From assembly GCA_038063195.1 (NCBI GenBank), contig JBBTVO010000022.1, forward strand, positions 1 through 19,166: DNA of 19,166 bases, read 5' to 3'. Within the stretch, counting starts at the first letter, position 1. Each line of letters opens with the position of its first letter. The notes under the pieces are model-generated. The model did not search any database, was not told the DNA's origin, and saw only the letters and a list, made by a program, of their open reading frames with translations. This DNA is from JBBTVO01 sp038063195 (lineage in GTDB: Bacteria; Patescibacteriota; Microgenomatia; Levybacterales; UBA12049). This document shows, piece by piece, positions 6,651 through 14,679 of the stretch. The translations under genes and the position numbers were made by a program.

Positions 6651-7747
6651 AAATAGCAATAATAGGAGGACATTTATCTCCTGCGCTGTCGATAATTGAA
6701 AAAATTCCAGAGGAATGGGATGTTGTTTTTATCGGAAGAAAATATATATTCGAGGGAGATAAGGCTATTTCTCTGGAATATAAAACCATCAAAGAATTGG
6801 GAGTAGAATTTGAGAATTTAAACACTGGAAGATTTCAGAGAAAATTTACCAGAAGTACAATACCTTCACTTTTGAAACTACCTAAAGGTTTCTATAGCGC
6901 AATAAGAATTTTAAATAAGCACAAGCCTGATGTAATTCTGGGTTTTGGCGGATATATTCAGCTGCCCGTAATAGTTGCGGCTTTTTTCAAAAAGATTCCA
7001 GTGGTAATTCACGAACAGACGCTAGAAGCCGGAATTTCCAATCAAATTTGTGCTAAATTTGCGAAGAAAATTTGTATCTCATGGGAGTCGTCTGCTAGAT
7101 TTTTTCCAAAAGAAAAAACAGTTATTACCGGAATACCTTTGCGAAAAGATACTGTTAAGATTAATAAAACTAAGCCATCAGAACTACGACGCATTCAACA
7201 AATTTTTATTACAGGGGGAAGTTCCGGTTCGCATTTTATAAACGAGGCTGTTGAGAAATCTATCCTGGAAATTCTTTATTATAAAATAATTCATCAGACA
7301 GGGGATTCTAGGAAATTTAACGACTTTGAACGCCTAAGTGAAATCAAAGAGAATCTACCGGAAAAATTAAGAAAAAATTATATTATTAAAAAATTCATAA
7401 ACCCATCAGAATTTTCAGATTTGATAGGAGAATCGGATTTAATAATTTCAAGAGCGGGTATTAATACGATTTCTGAAATTATATTTTTTAAAAAACCGTG
7501 TATTCTAATTCCTATTCCGTTTGCGCAAAAAAATGAACAATTTAAAAATAGCTTATTTCTTAAAAATTTGGGTCTGGCAGAGATAATTGAGCAAAAAAAT
7601 ACAACGTCCAATTTATTGATTCAAAAAATTCAAATAATGCTTAAGAATAAAGATAAATATGAAATTAAAAATCAAAGCAATTTGCGGTTTGAGAGTGCCG
7701 CAGATACAATAATTAAGATATTAAAAAAATGCGCAGAAAAAAAATAA
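6647..7747 (+). CDS. murG: UDP-GlcNAc:lipid I N-acetylglucosaminyltransferase (MurG)
   Basis: MurG adds GlcNAc to lipid I on the cytoplasmic membrane face, making lipid II. The 366-aa GT-B protein shows the family signatures in order: GGH-PAL at 7-14 (the usual GGTGGH loop is shortened to IGGH), GFGGY with a following Pro (about 100), HEQ-AGISN (about 125), TGGSSGS-IN (about 190), IHQTG, then SRAGINTISEI and PCILIPIPFAQKNEQFKNS. The normally conserved DHQ near the end reads NEQ. The base composition is very AT-rich with many Lys codons. The start is fixed by the 4-nt ATGA overlap with ftsW. The 3' end overlaps the ftsQ-like gene by 19 nt. Confidence 0.93.
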   Translation: MKIAIIGGHLSPALSIIEKIPEEWDVVFIGRKYIFEGDKAISLEYKTIKELGVEFENLNTGRFQRKFTRSTIPSLLKLPKGFYSAIRILNKHKPDVILGFGGYIQLPVIVAAFFKKIPVVIHEQTLEAGISNQICAKFAKKICISWESSARFFPKEKTVITGIPLRKDTVKINKTKPSELRRIQQIFITGGSSGSHFINEAVEKSILEILYYKIIHQTGDSRKFNDFERLSEIKENLPEKLRKNYIIKKFINPSEFSDLIGESDLIISRAGINTISEIIFFKKPCILIPIPFAQKNEQFKNSLFLKNLGLAEIIEQKNTTSNLLIQKIQIMLKNKDKYEIKNQSNLRFESAADTIIKILKKCAEKK

Positions 7748-8133
7748 AAAGAAAAAAAAGAATTACTCTTCTTAAGATTATCTCTTTTTTTATCTTTCTG
7801 TTAATAATTTTTTCTGGTTTATATTTAGCTTACTCAATAATTTTAAATGAAAAAATAATAAGTCCTCTTGCTCAAAGGTATGTCGTCCAGGGAGGTGAGA
7901 ATATATCAGAGGAGTTATTGAAGGCAAAAATATTGTTCTCATCTATTAAGCGCGCATCCGAATCATCTTATCTGATTACTTTATCTGACGGAGGACTCGT
8001 CATAATCTCACCGTCAAAGAATATAAAAATCCAAATAAGCTCTTTACAACTTATACTCAGTAGGCTTACAATAGAAGGGAAAAGAGTAAAGTTAGTTGAC
8101 TTTCGTTATGATAGGCCTGTCGTAAGGCTTTAA
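7729..8133 (+). CDS. ftsQ: Short FtsQ/DivIB-like cell-division protein
   Basis: FtsQ/DivIB proteins are bitopic membrane proteins that link early and late division proteins. This product has 134 aa: a very basic N-terminus (residues 1-14), one transmembrane helix (about 15-36) and a short outer domain ending in VKLVDFRYDRPVVRL. That ending closely resembles the IDLR-x-x-PVV strand that closes the FtsQ/DivIB beta domain. Family members are usually 250-300 aa with a POTRA domain after the helix. Here there is room for only the last part of the beta domain, so POTRA appears to be missing. Position between murG and ftsA is the classical ftsQ position. No frameshift is needed: the frame is intact from ATG to stop. 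Confidence 0.7.
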   Translation: MRRKKIKRKKRITLLKIISFFIFLLIIFSGLYLAYSIILNEKIISPLAQRYVVQGGENISEELLKAKILFSSIKRASESSYLITLSDGGLVIISPSKNIKIQISSLQLILSRLTIEGKRVKLVDFRYDRPVVRL

Positions 8134-8138
8134 TTTTT

Positions 8139-9428
8139 ATGAATGAAGTAAGAATAGTAGTAGGAATTGACATTGGAACCTCGAAAATTTCCACACTGAT
8201 CGCCAGAATAGATGATTTCATCAACGTTCTTGGGATATCCGAAATCACATCTCAGGGAATTAGAAAGGGACAAATAGTTGATATAGTAGAAGCGGTAGGC
8301 TCCATAAATGCATCTCTTGAGGCGGCAGAAAGAATGGCAGGCTATTCCGCATCTCACATAATTGCTTCGGTTGGAGGAAGCCATATTGAATCATTAAATT
8401 CCAAAGGAGTTGTAGCGGTATCTAATCCGCAGGGAGAAATTACAGAAAGTGACGTAACTCGTGTTATTGACGCCGCGCGTGCCGTCTCTCTTCCTTCGAG
8501 CCGGGAGATAATGCATGTATTGCCAAGAAGTTTTACCGTAGACGGACAAGAAGGAATAAAAGATCCTATTGGTATGAGCGGAATAAGACTTGAAGTTGAT
8601 ACTCATATAATTTCTGCAAACAGCACTGCGATAAGGAATTTAGAAAAAGCATTATCAGAAGTTGGAGTTGACATAGATTCAGTTGTTTTTAACGGATACG
8701 CCTCGAGTCTTGCCACACTTTCTGATACCGAAAAAGAACTTGGTGTTGTTTTGATAGATATGGGAGCAGGAACTACTGATATTTCAGTCTATGTAGAAGG
8801 TTCAGTTGCTTATTCGTCGGTTTTGGCAGTCGGAGCAAGGCATATAACAAATGATTTGGCAATTGGTCTTAGAATTTCGCTTGAAAGTGCTGAGAAGATA
8901 AAACTATTTCTTTCAAATCCCCAAAAACAAATGGTGAAAGAAGGAGAAGTAAGCGGGGAAGTTTCAAGAACAAAACCTTCGGATGAAATAGACCTTTCTA
9001 CTCTTCACTTGCCGGAAGATATAAGTAAGGTCTCAAGAAAAACTTTGGTAGAGGGGATAATAAGACCAAGGCTTAATGAAATTTTTACTTTTGTGGGACT
9101 TGAAATTAAAAAAAGCGGGTTTGCAGGGCAAACCCCCTCGGGTCTTGTAATTACGGGAGGAGGAGCAGGCACAGTAGGAGCAGTTGACAGTGCCAAGAGA
9201 ATTCTTGCTATGCCTGTACGAATTGGCATTCCTTCCAATTTGAAGGGAATAATTGATGAAATTCAGAATCCAACTTTCTCAACCGTAGTAGGACTTGCTA
9301 AATACGGAAGTTCGGTGGAAGCCAAAGAAGGGCTTCCTTTTGGAATATCAATCCCCAAGATCCCGGGATTTAAAGGAAATAAAATTTTCGGAAAAGCAAT
9401 AGATCTTGTAAAATCCTTTATTCCCTAG
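8139..9428 (+). CDS. ftsA: Cell-division protein FtsA (actin-like membrane tether for FtsZ)
   Basis: FtsA binds ATP, polymerises on the membrane and anchors the FtsZ ring through the FtsZ C-terminal peptide. The 429-aa product has the actin-fold phosphate-1 motif GIDIGTSK (9-16), the SHS2/1C region (about 85-165, including SREIMHVLPRSFTVDGQ), the phosphate-2 motif LIDMGAGTTDIS (205-216), and the adenosine-region motif ITGGGA. It ends in an amphipathic helix (about 414-429, KIFGKAIDLVKSFIP) suited to membrane binding. The start is 5 nt after the ftsQ-like stop. No Shine-Dalgarno is visible, so coupling is likely. Confidence 0.96.
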   Translation: MNEVRIVVGIDIGTSKISTLIARIDDFINVLGISEITSQGIRKGQIVDIVEAVGSINASLEAAERMAGYSASHIIASVGGSHIESLNSKGVVAVSNPQGEITESDVTRVIDAARAVSLPSSREIMHVLPRSFTVDGQEGIKDPIGMSGIRLEVDTHIISANSTAIRNLEKALSEVGVDIDSVVFNGYASSLATLSDTEKELGVVLIDMGAGTTDISVYVEGSVAYSSVLAVGARHITNDLAIGLRISLESAEKIKLFLSNPQKQMVKEGEVSGEVSRTKPSDEIDLSTLHLPEDISKVSRKTLVEGIIRPRLNEIFTFVGLEIKKSGFAGQTPSGLVITGGGAGTVGAVDSAKRILAMPVRIGIPSNLKGIIDEIQNPTFSTVVGLAKYGSSVEAKEGLPFGISIPKIPGFKGNKIFGKAIDLVKSFIP

Positions 9429-9432
9429 GGGC

Positions 9433-9461
9433 TTGCAAAAGCTTTATCAATTTGCTACATT
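9433..9461 (+). promoter_or_regulatory. Promoter of ftsZ
   Basis: TTGCAA (9433-9438), a 17-nt spacer and TACATT (9456-9461) lie between ftsA and ftsZ. The predicted start, near 9468-9472, falls at the ATG at 9472, giving a nearly leaderless ftsZ message in addition to any read-through from the cluster. Confidence 0.5.
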
Positions 9462-9471
9462 TAGTGTGCTT

Positions 9472-10578
9472 ATGCTTATTAAACCCCAAACAGCAAACTT
9501 CGCAAAGATCCGCGTAGTTGGTATAGGTGGCGGTGGCAACAACGCCTTATCCTCAATGATCGCACATGGGCAAATTCAGGGAGTAGATTTTGTTGCGGTG
9601 AATACTGATGCGCAGGCACTTCTTCTCTCACGTGCTGCAACCAAAGTTCAAATTGGAGACAATCTCACGAAAGGTTTGGGTTCTGGCGGGGATCCTGAAA
9701 TAGGACGCCAGGCGGCAGAAGAGTCAAGGGATAAATTGAAAGACATTCTGGACGGCTCTGATATGGTATTTCTTGCCGCCGGAATGGGCGGAGGGACAGG
9801 AACAGGGGCAACAAGTATAATTGCAGAAGTAGCCAAGGAAGTTGGCGCATTGACAGTTGCTGTTGTTACTAAGCCTTTTGCTTTTGAGGGTACAAGGAGA
9901 ATGGTGTCTGCGGAAGACGGTGTGGAAACTATAAAAGATAAAGTAGATACTTTAATTGTGATCCCCAACCAAAGGATTCTTGACGTAGTTGATAAAAAGC
10001 TTTCACTTCTTGAAGCATTTAAAGTTGCAGATTCAGTACTTACTCAGGGAGTTCAGGGAATTTCAGATCTTATTACAATGCCAGGGCTAATAAATGTGGA
10101 TTTTGCAGATGTAAGGACTATTATGTCTGATGCCGGTTCAGCTCTTATGGGAATTGGTACCGGAGTCGGAGAGAATAGAGCTCAAGCTGCAGCCAGAAGT
10201 GCTATTGCATCCCCTCTTCTTGAGATTTCAATGGATGGTGCACGCGGAGTTCTGTTCAATATAACAGGCGGACCTGATATTACTATGAGCGAGGTCGATG
10301 AAGCAGCTAAGATAATTGCGGCTGCAGCAGATCCTGATGCGAACATAATTTTTGGCGCAACAGTTGATGAAAGCATGCATGATCAGATAAAAATAGCAGT
10401 TATCGCGACAGGATTTGATCAGGCAAGACAGAGGCTTCAGGAGTTTGTAATTCCTGAGAAAAAAACCGAAGAAGCTCAAGCGTCATCAGCTTCTTCGCAG
10501 CAGGGTCAAGTAGAAGAGCCTGAAAAAACAGAAGAGGACGTATTCGAAATCCCCGCATTCCTAAGACAGAGGAATTAG
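9472..10578 (+). CDS. ftsZ: Cell-division GTPase FtsZ
   Basis: FtsZ is the tubulin-like GTPase that forms the division ring. With the ATG at 9472 the product has 368 aa and begins MLIKP, then FAKIRVVGIGGGGNNAL, the normal family beginning. A TTG at 9433 in frame would add 13 unusual residues and overlaps the promoter, so I reject it. Motifs: GIGGGGNNAL (17-26), GMGGGTGTGA tubulin signature (104-113), the T7 loop NVDFAD with catalytic Asp (208-213), and a C-terminal EIPAFLRQRN peptide that is the usual docking site for FtsA. An acidic linker (about 330-358) precedes the peptide. All GTPase residues appear intact. Confidence 0.97.
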   Translation: MLIKPQTANFAKIRVVGIGGGGNNALSSMIAHGQIQGVDFVAVNTDAQALLLSRAATKVQIGDNLTKGLGSGGDPEIGRQAAEESRDKLKDILDGSDMVFLAAGMGGGTGTGATSIIAEVAKEVGALTVAVVTKPFAFEGTRRMVSAEDGVETIKDKVDTLIVIPNQRILDVVDKKLSLLEAFKVADSVLTQGVQGISDLITMPGLINVDFADVRTIMSDAGSALMGIGTGVGENRAQAAARSAIASPLLEISMDGARGVLFNITGGPDITMSEVDEAAKIIAAAADPDANIIFGATVDESMHDQIKIAVIATGFDQARQRLQEFVIPEKKTEEAQASSASSQQGQVEEPEKTEEDVFEIPAFLRQRN

Positions 10579-10607
10579 CTCTCAATTTTTTGTGACACGG
10601 AATTTTG

Positions 10608-10625
10608 AAGATGAGCTTACATCTT
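10608..10625. repeat. Short inverted repeat before the metzincin-like gene
   Basis: AAGATG (10608-10613), a 6-nt loop and CATCTT (10620-10625) form a six-pair palindrome. No T-run follows, so it is not a convincing terminator for ftsZ. Its right arm runs into the TTGACA -35 box, so an operator is possible. The remainder of the 127-bp gap is AT-rich. Confidence 0.35.
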
Positions 10626-10678
10626 GACAGGAATAGATTGAAGTGGTTTAATTGTCTTATAGGATTATTATATATAAT
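10624..10678 (+). promoter_or_regulatory. Promoter region of the metzincin-like gene
   Basis: A consensus TTGACA (10624-10629) is followed after 17 nt by TTTAAT (10647-10652). A second, perfect TATAAT lies at 10673-10678, without a good -35 at 17 nt. Starts near 10659 or 10685 would give leaders of about 20-47 nt before the ATG at 10706. No Shine-Dalgarno is seen. Confidence 0.5.
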
Positions 10679-10705
10679 CGTAGGGTGTTTTCGTAAATTG
10701 TATTC

Positions 10706-11500
10706 ATGATTAGAAAAGTATTTTTCTTCTTCTTTCTCATTACTATTTTGTTGTTTATTGCATCTATTGCTTCGACTGTTCAGGCAAATCATTCGTGGGG
10801 AGGCTATCATTGGGCACGTTCGAACAATCCGTTCACGCTGAAATTGGGAGACAATCTCTCTTCAAGCTGGGATCCGTATCTTGGGACTACATCGAGCGAC
10901 TGGAGTGTATCTTCGGTTCTTGATACAGCCATTGTTTTGGGCGGAACAAGCGCACGCCGCTGCCGTCCCACAAGCGGGCGGGTAGAGGTATGTAATAATA
11001 AATATGGTAGCAATGGTTGGCTTGGATTGGCGCAGATATGGGTAAGCGGCAGTCATATTACTCAAGGAGTGACGAAGGTCAACGACACGTATTTCAACAG
11101 AGCGCAATATAACACCCCTGCATGGAAAAATCTCGTTATGTGTCAGGAGGTTGGTCATACTTTAGGACTTGATCATCAAGATGAAGACTTTAATAACTCT
11201 CCGCTTGGAACATGCATGGATTATACAAATGACCCGACCCCCAACCAGCACCCCAATCAGCATGATTATGATGAATTAGTAGCTATCTACGAACATCTCG
11301 ATAGTTTTACGACTATCAAGAGTGGTACGCAGAAATTACCTCTCGGCTCGCCTATCGCAAGAGCCATATTAGAGGGAAATTTTGAAAACCGCAGCGAATG
11401 GGGTAAGGAACTACGAAACAACAGACGCGTGGCACTCTACGAGCGTGATTTTGGCGGCGGCCACAAGCTTTTTACCTTCATTATCTTTGCGCAGGAATAA
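10706..11500 (+). CDS. Secreted metzincin-like putative zinc protease with Gln replacing the first His ligand
   Basis: A 264-aa protein with a signal peptide (residues 1-27, cleavage after VQA). The core reads QEVGHTLGLDH (147-157). This is the metzincin motif HExxHxxGxxH with the first His changed to Gln (codon CAG at 11144). Glu148, His151, Gly154 and His157 are kept. GTCMDYTND (169-177) downstream fits a Met-turn. Cys146 and Cys170 flank the site and Cys86/Cys96 could form a second disulfide. The segment NQHPNQHDYDEL (180-191) adds more His. It may be a matrixin-like protease with an unusual metal site or an inactive binding protein. I have a memory of related proteins with the same Gln but cannot confirm it here. 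It stands alone, convergent with the next gene. Confidence 0.75.
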   Translation: MIRKVFFFFFLITILLFIASIASTVQANHSWGGYHWARSNNPFTLKLGDNLSSSWDPYLGTTSSDWSVSSVLDTAIVLGGTSARRCRPTSGRVEVCNNKYGSNGWLGLAQIWVSGSHITQGVTKVNDTYFNRAQYNTPAWKNLVMCQEVGHTLGLDHQDEDFNNSPLGTCMDYTNDPTPNQHPNQHDYDELVAIYEHLDSFTTIKSGTQKLPLGSPIARAILEGNFENRSEWGKELRNNRRVALYERDFGGGHKLFTFIIFAQE

Positions 11501-11550
11501 AAGAAAACAACATTCTTACTTCTAAGCCAGTCTTTAGTAAAAATTATTTA

Positions 11551-12888
11551 TCAAGATGCTTCGGAACGTTGTAGGGAGTTAAGAGAAATTGGAAAAGCGC
11601 CTTTTGGCAAATTCCGAATCTGGGTTATTGTAAATCCTTTTCTTCTGATCGGATTCCAGCTGGATATATTGAGCGATAAGCTTTTGTTTAAATTATTAAG
11701 ATTAAGAAGTGATTTTATCAGCGCGACATACTCAACATAGCTTAAAATATAAAAAAGAAAATACATGCATGGAGCAAGCATAGTAAGCCGTACCTTATCT
11801 TTCAAACTAATTGTTTGCTCCGCAAAAATATTCATGCTCATATAAAAAGTTATAACACAGATTGCCGATAGAAGAGTAGGGACGTCTTTGTAGTAAGTAA
11901 TAAGATAGAGCATGTATAGAAGTATTAACGGTTCAAAAAAGAATGCAAGATCACAGTAGAGTGCAAATGGCAGATAGAACCAGCTGAAGCCTTTCGTATG
12001 CTTTTTCTCATTTGAAAAAAACATATTTTTGTTTTTTAAAAATGTCTGATAGCGGCCCCATTTCCAGCGATGGCGCTGTCTGATAAGGTCAGGAATATTC
12101 AAGACACTTTCGGTATAAGCAATAACATCTGCTGCGTATACTACACGCACGTTTTTATTACCATGCTGAAGGATCTTCATGGTAATATCAATATCTTCAG
12201 TGACCGTATCGACATCATAGTAGTCAATCTTTTCAAGAAAGCTTTTTCGAAAAATTGAACCAATTCCCCCAATAATATATTCAATATTGAATACCGTCTG
12301 TGCTTTTTTCATTTGATAACAAATAATGTATTCAAACGCTTGAATAAGATTAAGGATGCCCTTTGACTTCGCAATTTTTATGTTCGAGGCAACTGCCATT
12401 ACTTTTTTGTCTTCAAAATAAATTACTGCGTGCAAAAGTGCGTCATTTGCCAAATAAGAATCTGCATCAAGACACATAATAAGCTCTCCTGTCGCAAAAT
12501 TTTTAATACCATTATTTAAGGCATGAGCCTTACCTTTATTTTCTTGAGAAATAATCGTTATTTTTTGAATTCTGGGTGTTAGTACGAAATTTTTTATAAT
12601 TTCCTCAGTTGCATCTCTTGATCCATCGTTGACAACAATAACTTGTATGTTTTCTTGAGGATAGTTATTGTTTAGTACGGATGATACTGAATGAATAATA
12701 GTCTTCTCCTCGTTATAAGCTGGAATTATGACGCTTATTGTAGGATAATAAGCCGGTTTTTTATTACGCCGAAGGTGCTTTTTTAGACCATAAATATCTG
12801 ATCCGATAAGAAAAACTGTCATTCTCAGCAAATTGATTATTCCGAAGAAAATTATGAGAAATGAAATACTAGTTAATAAATAATTCAT
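11551..12888 (-). CDS. Processive family 2 glycosyltransferase (PgaC/IcaA-like)
   Basis: A 445-aa membrane glycosyltransferase. It has an N-terminal helix (about 4-28), then a GT-A domain with SVIIPAYNEE (52-61), VVNDGS (85-90), CLDADS (139-144), the TED acid motif (230-232) and QRHRW (271-275), followed by three or four C-terminal helices. The D, DxD, TED and Q-RW set is that of processive beta-glycosyltransferases such as poly-beta-1,6-GlcNAc, cellulose or hyaluronan synthases. The closest resemblance is to PgaC/IcaA, but the sugar cannot be told from motifs. The start is 5 nt after the stop of a 56-aa membrane protein gene on the same strand, so the two form one unit. No deacetylase or lipoprotein partner is seen in the window. 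Confidence 0.88.
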   Translation of the reverse strand: MNYLLTSISFLIIFFGIINLLRMTVFLIGSDIYGLKKHLRRNKKPAYYPTISVIIPAYNEEKTIIHSVSSVLNNNYPQENIQVIVVNDGSRDATEEIIKNFVLTPRIQKITIISQENKGKAHALNNGIKNFATGELIMCLDADSYLANDALLHAVIYFEDKKVMAVASNIKIAKSKGILNLIQAFEYIICYQMKKAQTVFNIEYIIGGIGSIFRKSFLEKIDYYDVDTVTEDIDITMKILQHGNKNVRVVYAADVIAYTESVLNIPDLIRQRHRWKWGRYQTFLKNKNMFFSNEKKHTKGFSWFYLPFALYCDLAFFFEPLILLYMLYLITYYKDVPTLLSAICVITFYMSMNIFAEQTISLKDKVRLTMLAPCMYFLFYILSYVEYVALIKSLLNLNNLNKSLSLNISSWNPIRRKGFTITQIRNLPKGAFPISLNSLQRSEAS

Positions 12889-12893
12889 ACAAA

Positions 12894-13064
12894 TTACCGC
12901 ATGATGATAAGTTTAAGAATACGGGTAATGACGAAGCTTGCAAGGATAAGTATCCCAAGGGTAATAGCAAGTATGATAAGCACAGACTGGAGTAAGCCGG
13001 AAATAGGGCTTGATGTTCCAAGAAGAGTGAAAGGAGCTAAATTTGATATTCCTGTCCCAAGCAT
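12894..13064 (-). CDS. Small membrane protein, 56 aa, upstream partner of the GT2 gene
   Basis: Reading the reverse strand, ATG (13062-13064) opens a 56-codon frame ending in TAA (12894-12896). The first 24 residues are polar to mildly hydrophobic (Gly/Ser/Thr/Pro). Residues about 26-46 form one transmembrane helix (SVLIILAITLGILILASFV), and the C-terminus is short and basic (TRILKLIIMR). The gene sits directly before the glycosyltransferase with a 5-nt gap and follows a promoter on the same strand. The family is not recognised. An accessory subunit of the synthase or exporter is a reasonable guess from position. Codon-like composition, the tight junction and the hydrophobic segment support it as real. 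Confidence 0.6.
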   Translation of the reverse strand: MLGTGISNLAPFTLLGTSSPISGLLQSVLIILAITLGILILASFVITRILKLIIMR

Positions 13065-13089
13065 AATATATATTTAGGCAGGAAACTGA

Positions 13090-13117
13090 ATTCTAGCACA
13101 TTTTATGTGAAAATCAA
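13090..13117 (-). promoter_or_regulatory. Promoter of the small membrane protein and GT2 unit
   Basis: On the reverse strand TTGATT (13112-13117) is followed after 16 nt by TAGAAT (13090-13095). The start near 13083 gives a leader of about 19 nt. The spacer contains the palindrome CACAT-TTT-ATGTG (13097-13109), which could be an operator shared with the divergent gene. Confidence 0.45.
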
Positions 13118-13147
13118 AGCCTGTAGTTAAGTAATATAAAGGTCTGT

Positions 13148-13153
13148 TATAAT
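13148..13153 (+). promoter_or_regulatory. -10 box of the GT-C glycosyltransferase gene
   Basis: A perfect TATAAT ends 6 nt before the GTG start at 13160. No good -35 is seen at 16-18 nt. The spacing predicts a leaderless mRNA beginning at the GTG. Confidence 0.5.
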
Positions 13154-13159
13154 CTTGAA

Positions 13160-14638
13160 GTGAAGAAGAAAACTCTCTTGTTTATTAGTATTCTATACTT
13201 CGCAACTCGCGTTTTCAACCTTACAGTTATTCCCATCTTCAATGACGAGGCTATATATATAAGATATGGACTTGCAGAGCGGCTGGAAGAGGTTTCCCGG
13301 CATTATTCACTACTTGTGGGCAAAGAACCCTTGATGCCCAATCTATACGCAATTTCGGGTTTATTATTCAATGATTTGCTTTTTGGGGCAAGACTTATTA
13401 CTGTAATTTTTGGATTCTTGACTCTTTGGGGAATTTATAAATTATGTAAGAAATATTTCTCGCAGAATGTCGCAATATTCGCATCTTTGATCTATATTGT
13501 AAATCCCTTCACACTTTTCTTTGACAGACTGGCGCTTCTTGATAGTCCGGTAAGTACAATTGAAATCTGGTCGCTTTACTTTACGCTTGAGCTTATTCAC
13601 AAAGCAGATGTAAGAAAGGCTCTTACTCTCGGTACAATTCTGGGCTTGGGATTTTGGATAAAATCAACTTCTTATTTTTATTTTTTTCTTCCATTTGTCG
13701 CACTTTTAGTTTACTTTATCAAGCAAAGAAAGTTTGAAATAGATAAGTTTAAGATGTTTCTTATTTCAGGAGCATTAACTTTGGGAATTTTTTCGCTTTT
13801 GTATTTTGACCCTCTTTATAAAGTTCTGGTTGAGCAGAGGAAAATATATACATACGGAGTTTTTTTTCCATTTTCTTTTCCGCTTAGTATTTGGTGGAAC
13901 AATATTCTATTCGCTTTTTCATATCTTTTTTATTTTCAAACACCTCTTATTTTCCTTGCAGGGCTGGGTGGGATTATCGCTTTAATTAAAAGAAGGGATC
14001 TCAACTATTACATTTTCTTGCTATGGTTTATTTTACCCTTACTTTATATGATTCTTTACGGCAAAATGCCGACTTCAAGGTATTTTCTAATTCTTTCAGT
14101 ACCCTTTGTTATCTTGACGGGTATATTTATCTCAAAGGTTTTTGAATATAAGAAACTGTTTGGAATTATTGTTTTGACATCAATAATAGCTGTTTGTGTA
14201 ATTTATAATTCATTTATATACTTTGTTCCGATAAAGTTTCCAAATCTTCTTCTTGGAGCGGCAAAAGTAGATACTACGCAATATTTTCATGGATTTCCTT
14301 CAGGATATGGAGTAATGGAAGCGATAAATTATCTTAAAGATTTGGGAAAAGATAAAAATATAACAATTATTGTAAGGAATGATTCAGGCAATCCGGAAGA
14401 TGCAGTGGTTGCTTATCTATATTATAACAACCCAAATATAAAGGTTTTGCCTGTAAATGAGCCAGATTTAAAAGACTTTGATTCACTTAAAGATAATTTG
14501 CCAATAAATGGGGAGATTTATTTTGTATCCCGAGGAGCTTATTATGTGGGTCTTGAGAAATATTTTATTTCTGAGAAAAAATTTCTAAAGCCAAACGACA
14601 ATGAGTTCATCGGTGTTCAGAAACTAAAGATAGACTAA
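13160..14638 (+). CDS. GT-C membrane glycosyltransferase (family 39/ArnT-like)
   Basis: A 492-aa polytopic protein of the dolichyl/polyprenyl-phosphate-sugar-dependent transferase superfamily (PMT/ArnT). The first helix is followed by the outer loop FNDEAIYIRYG with the acidic pair Asp29-Glu30, the usual catalytic/metal position. NPFTLFFDRLALLDSP (about 114-129) is the second conserved loop. Many hydrophobic segments follow, then a soluble C-terminal domain (about 365-492). Such enzymes transfer a sugar from a lipid carrier on the outer membrane face to a protein or glycolipid. The acceptor is unknown; the Ser/Thr/Asn-rich surface repeat proteins in this window are conceivable targets. The start is GTG, chosen because TATAAT lies just upstream and the N-terminus matches the family. 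It is divergent from the GT2 unit. Confidence 0.85.
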   Translation: MKKKTLLFISILYFATRVFNLTVIPIFNDEAIYIRYGLAERLEEVSRHYSLLVGKEPLMPNLYAISGLLFNDLLFGARLITVIFGFLTLWGIYKLCKKYFSQNVAIFASLIYIVNPFTLFFDRLALLDSPVSTIEIWSLYFTLELIHKADVRKALTLGTILGLGFWIKSTSYFYFFLPFVALLVYFIKQRKFEIDKFKMFLISGALTLGIFSLLYFDPLYKVLVEQRKIYTYGVFFPFSFPLSIWWNNILFAFSYLFYFQTPLIFLAGLGGIIALIKRRDLNYYIFLLWFILPLLYMILYGKMPTSRYFLILSVPFVILTGIFISKVFEYKKLFGIIVLTSIIAVCVIYNSFIYFVPIKFPNLLLGAAKVDTTQYFHGFPSGYGVMEAINYLKDLGKDKNITIIVRNDSGNPEDAVVAYLYYNNPNIKVLPVNEPDLKDFDSLKDNLPINGEIYFVSRGAYYVGLEKYFISEKKFLKPNDNEFIGVQKLKID

Positions 14639-14643
14639 AATTC

Positions 14644-14672
14644 TTGAAGTTGCCTCTTCTTTGAGCTAAAAT
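14644..14672 (+). promoter_or_regulatory. Promoter of ileS
   Basis: TTGAAG (14644-14649), exactly 17 nt, then TAAAAT (14667-14672). The -10 box ends 7 nt before the ATG at 14680, which predicts a start at or beside that ATG. Confidence 0.6.
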
Positions 14673-14679
14673 TAAGTTT

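Noticed and set aside
9433..9471. TTG start adding 13 residues to FtsZ
   Set aside because: The extra residues do not match the family start, and the TTG is part of a TTGCAA-17-TACATT promoter. ATG 9472 gives the normal N-terminus.
11501..11550. Bidirectional terminator between the convergent genes
   Set aside because: Only an interrupted weak stem (about 5 plus 3 pairs) can be drawn, without a clean T-run on the forward strand.
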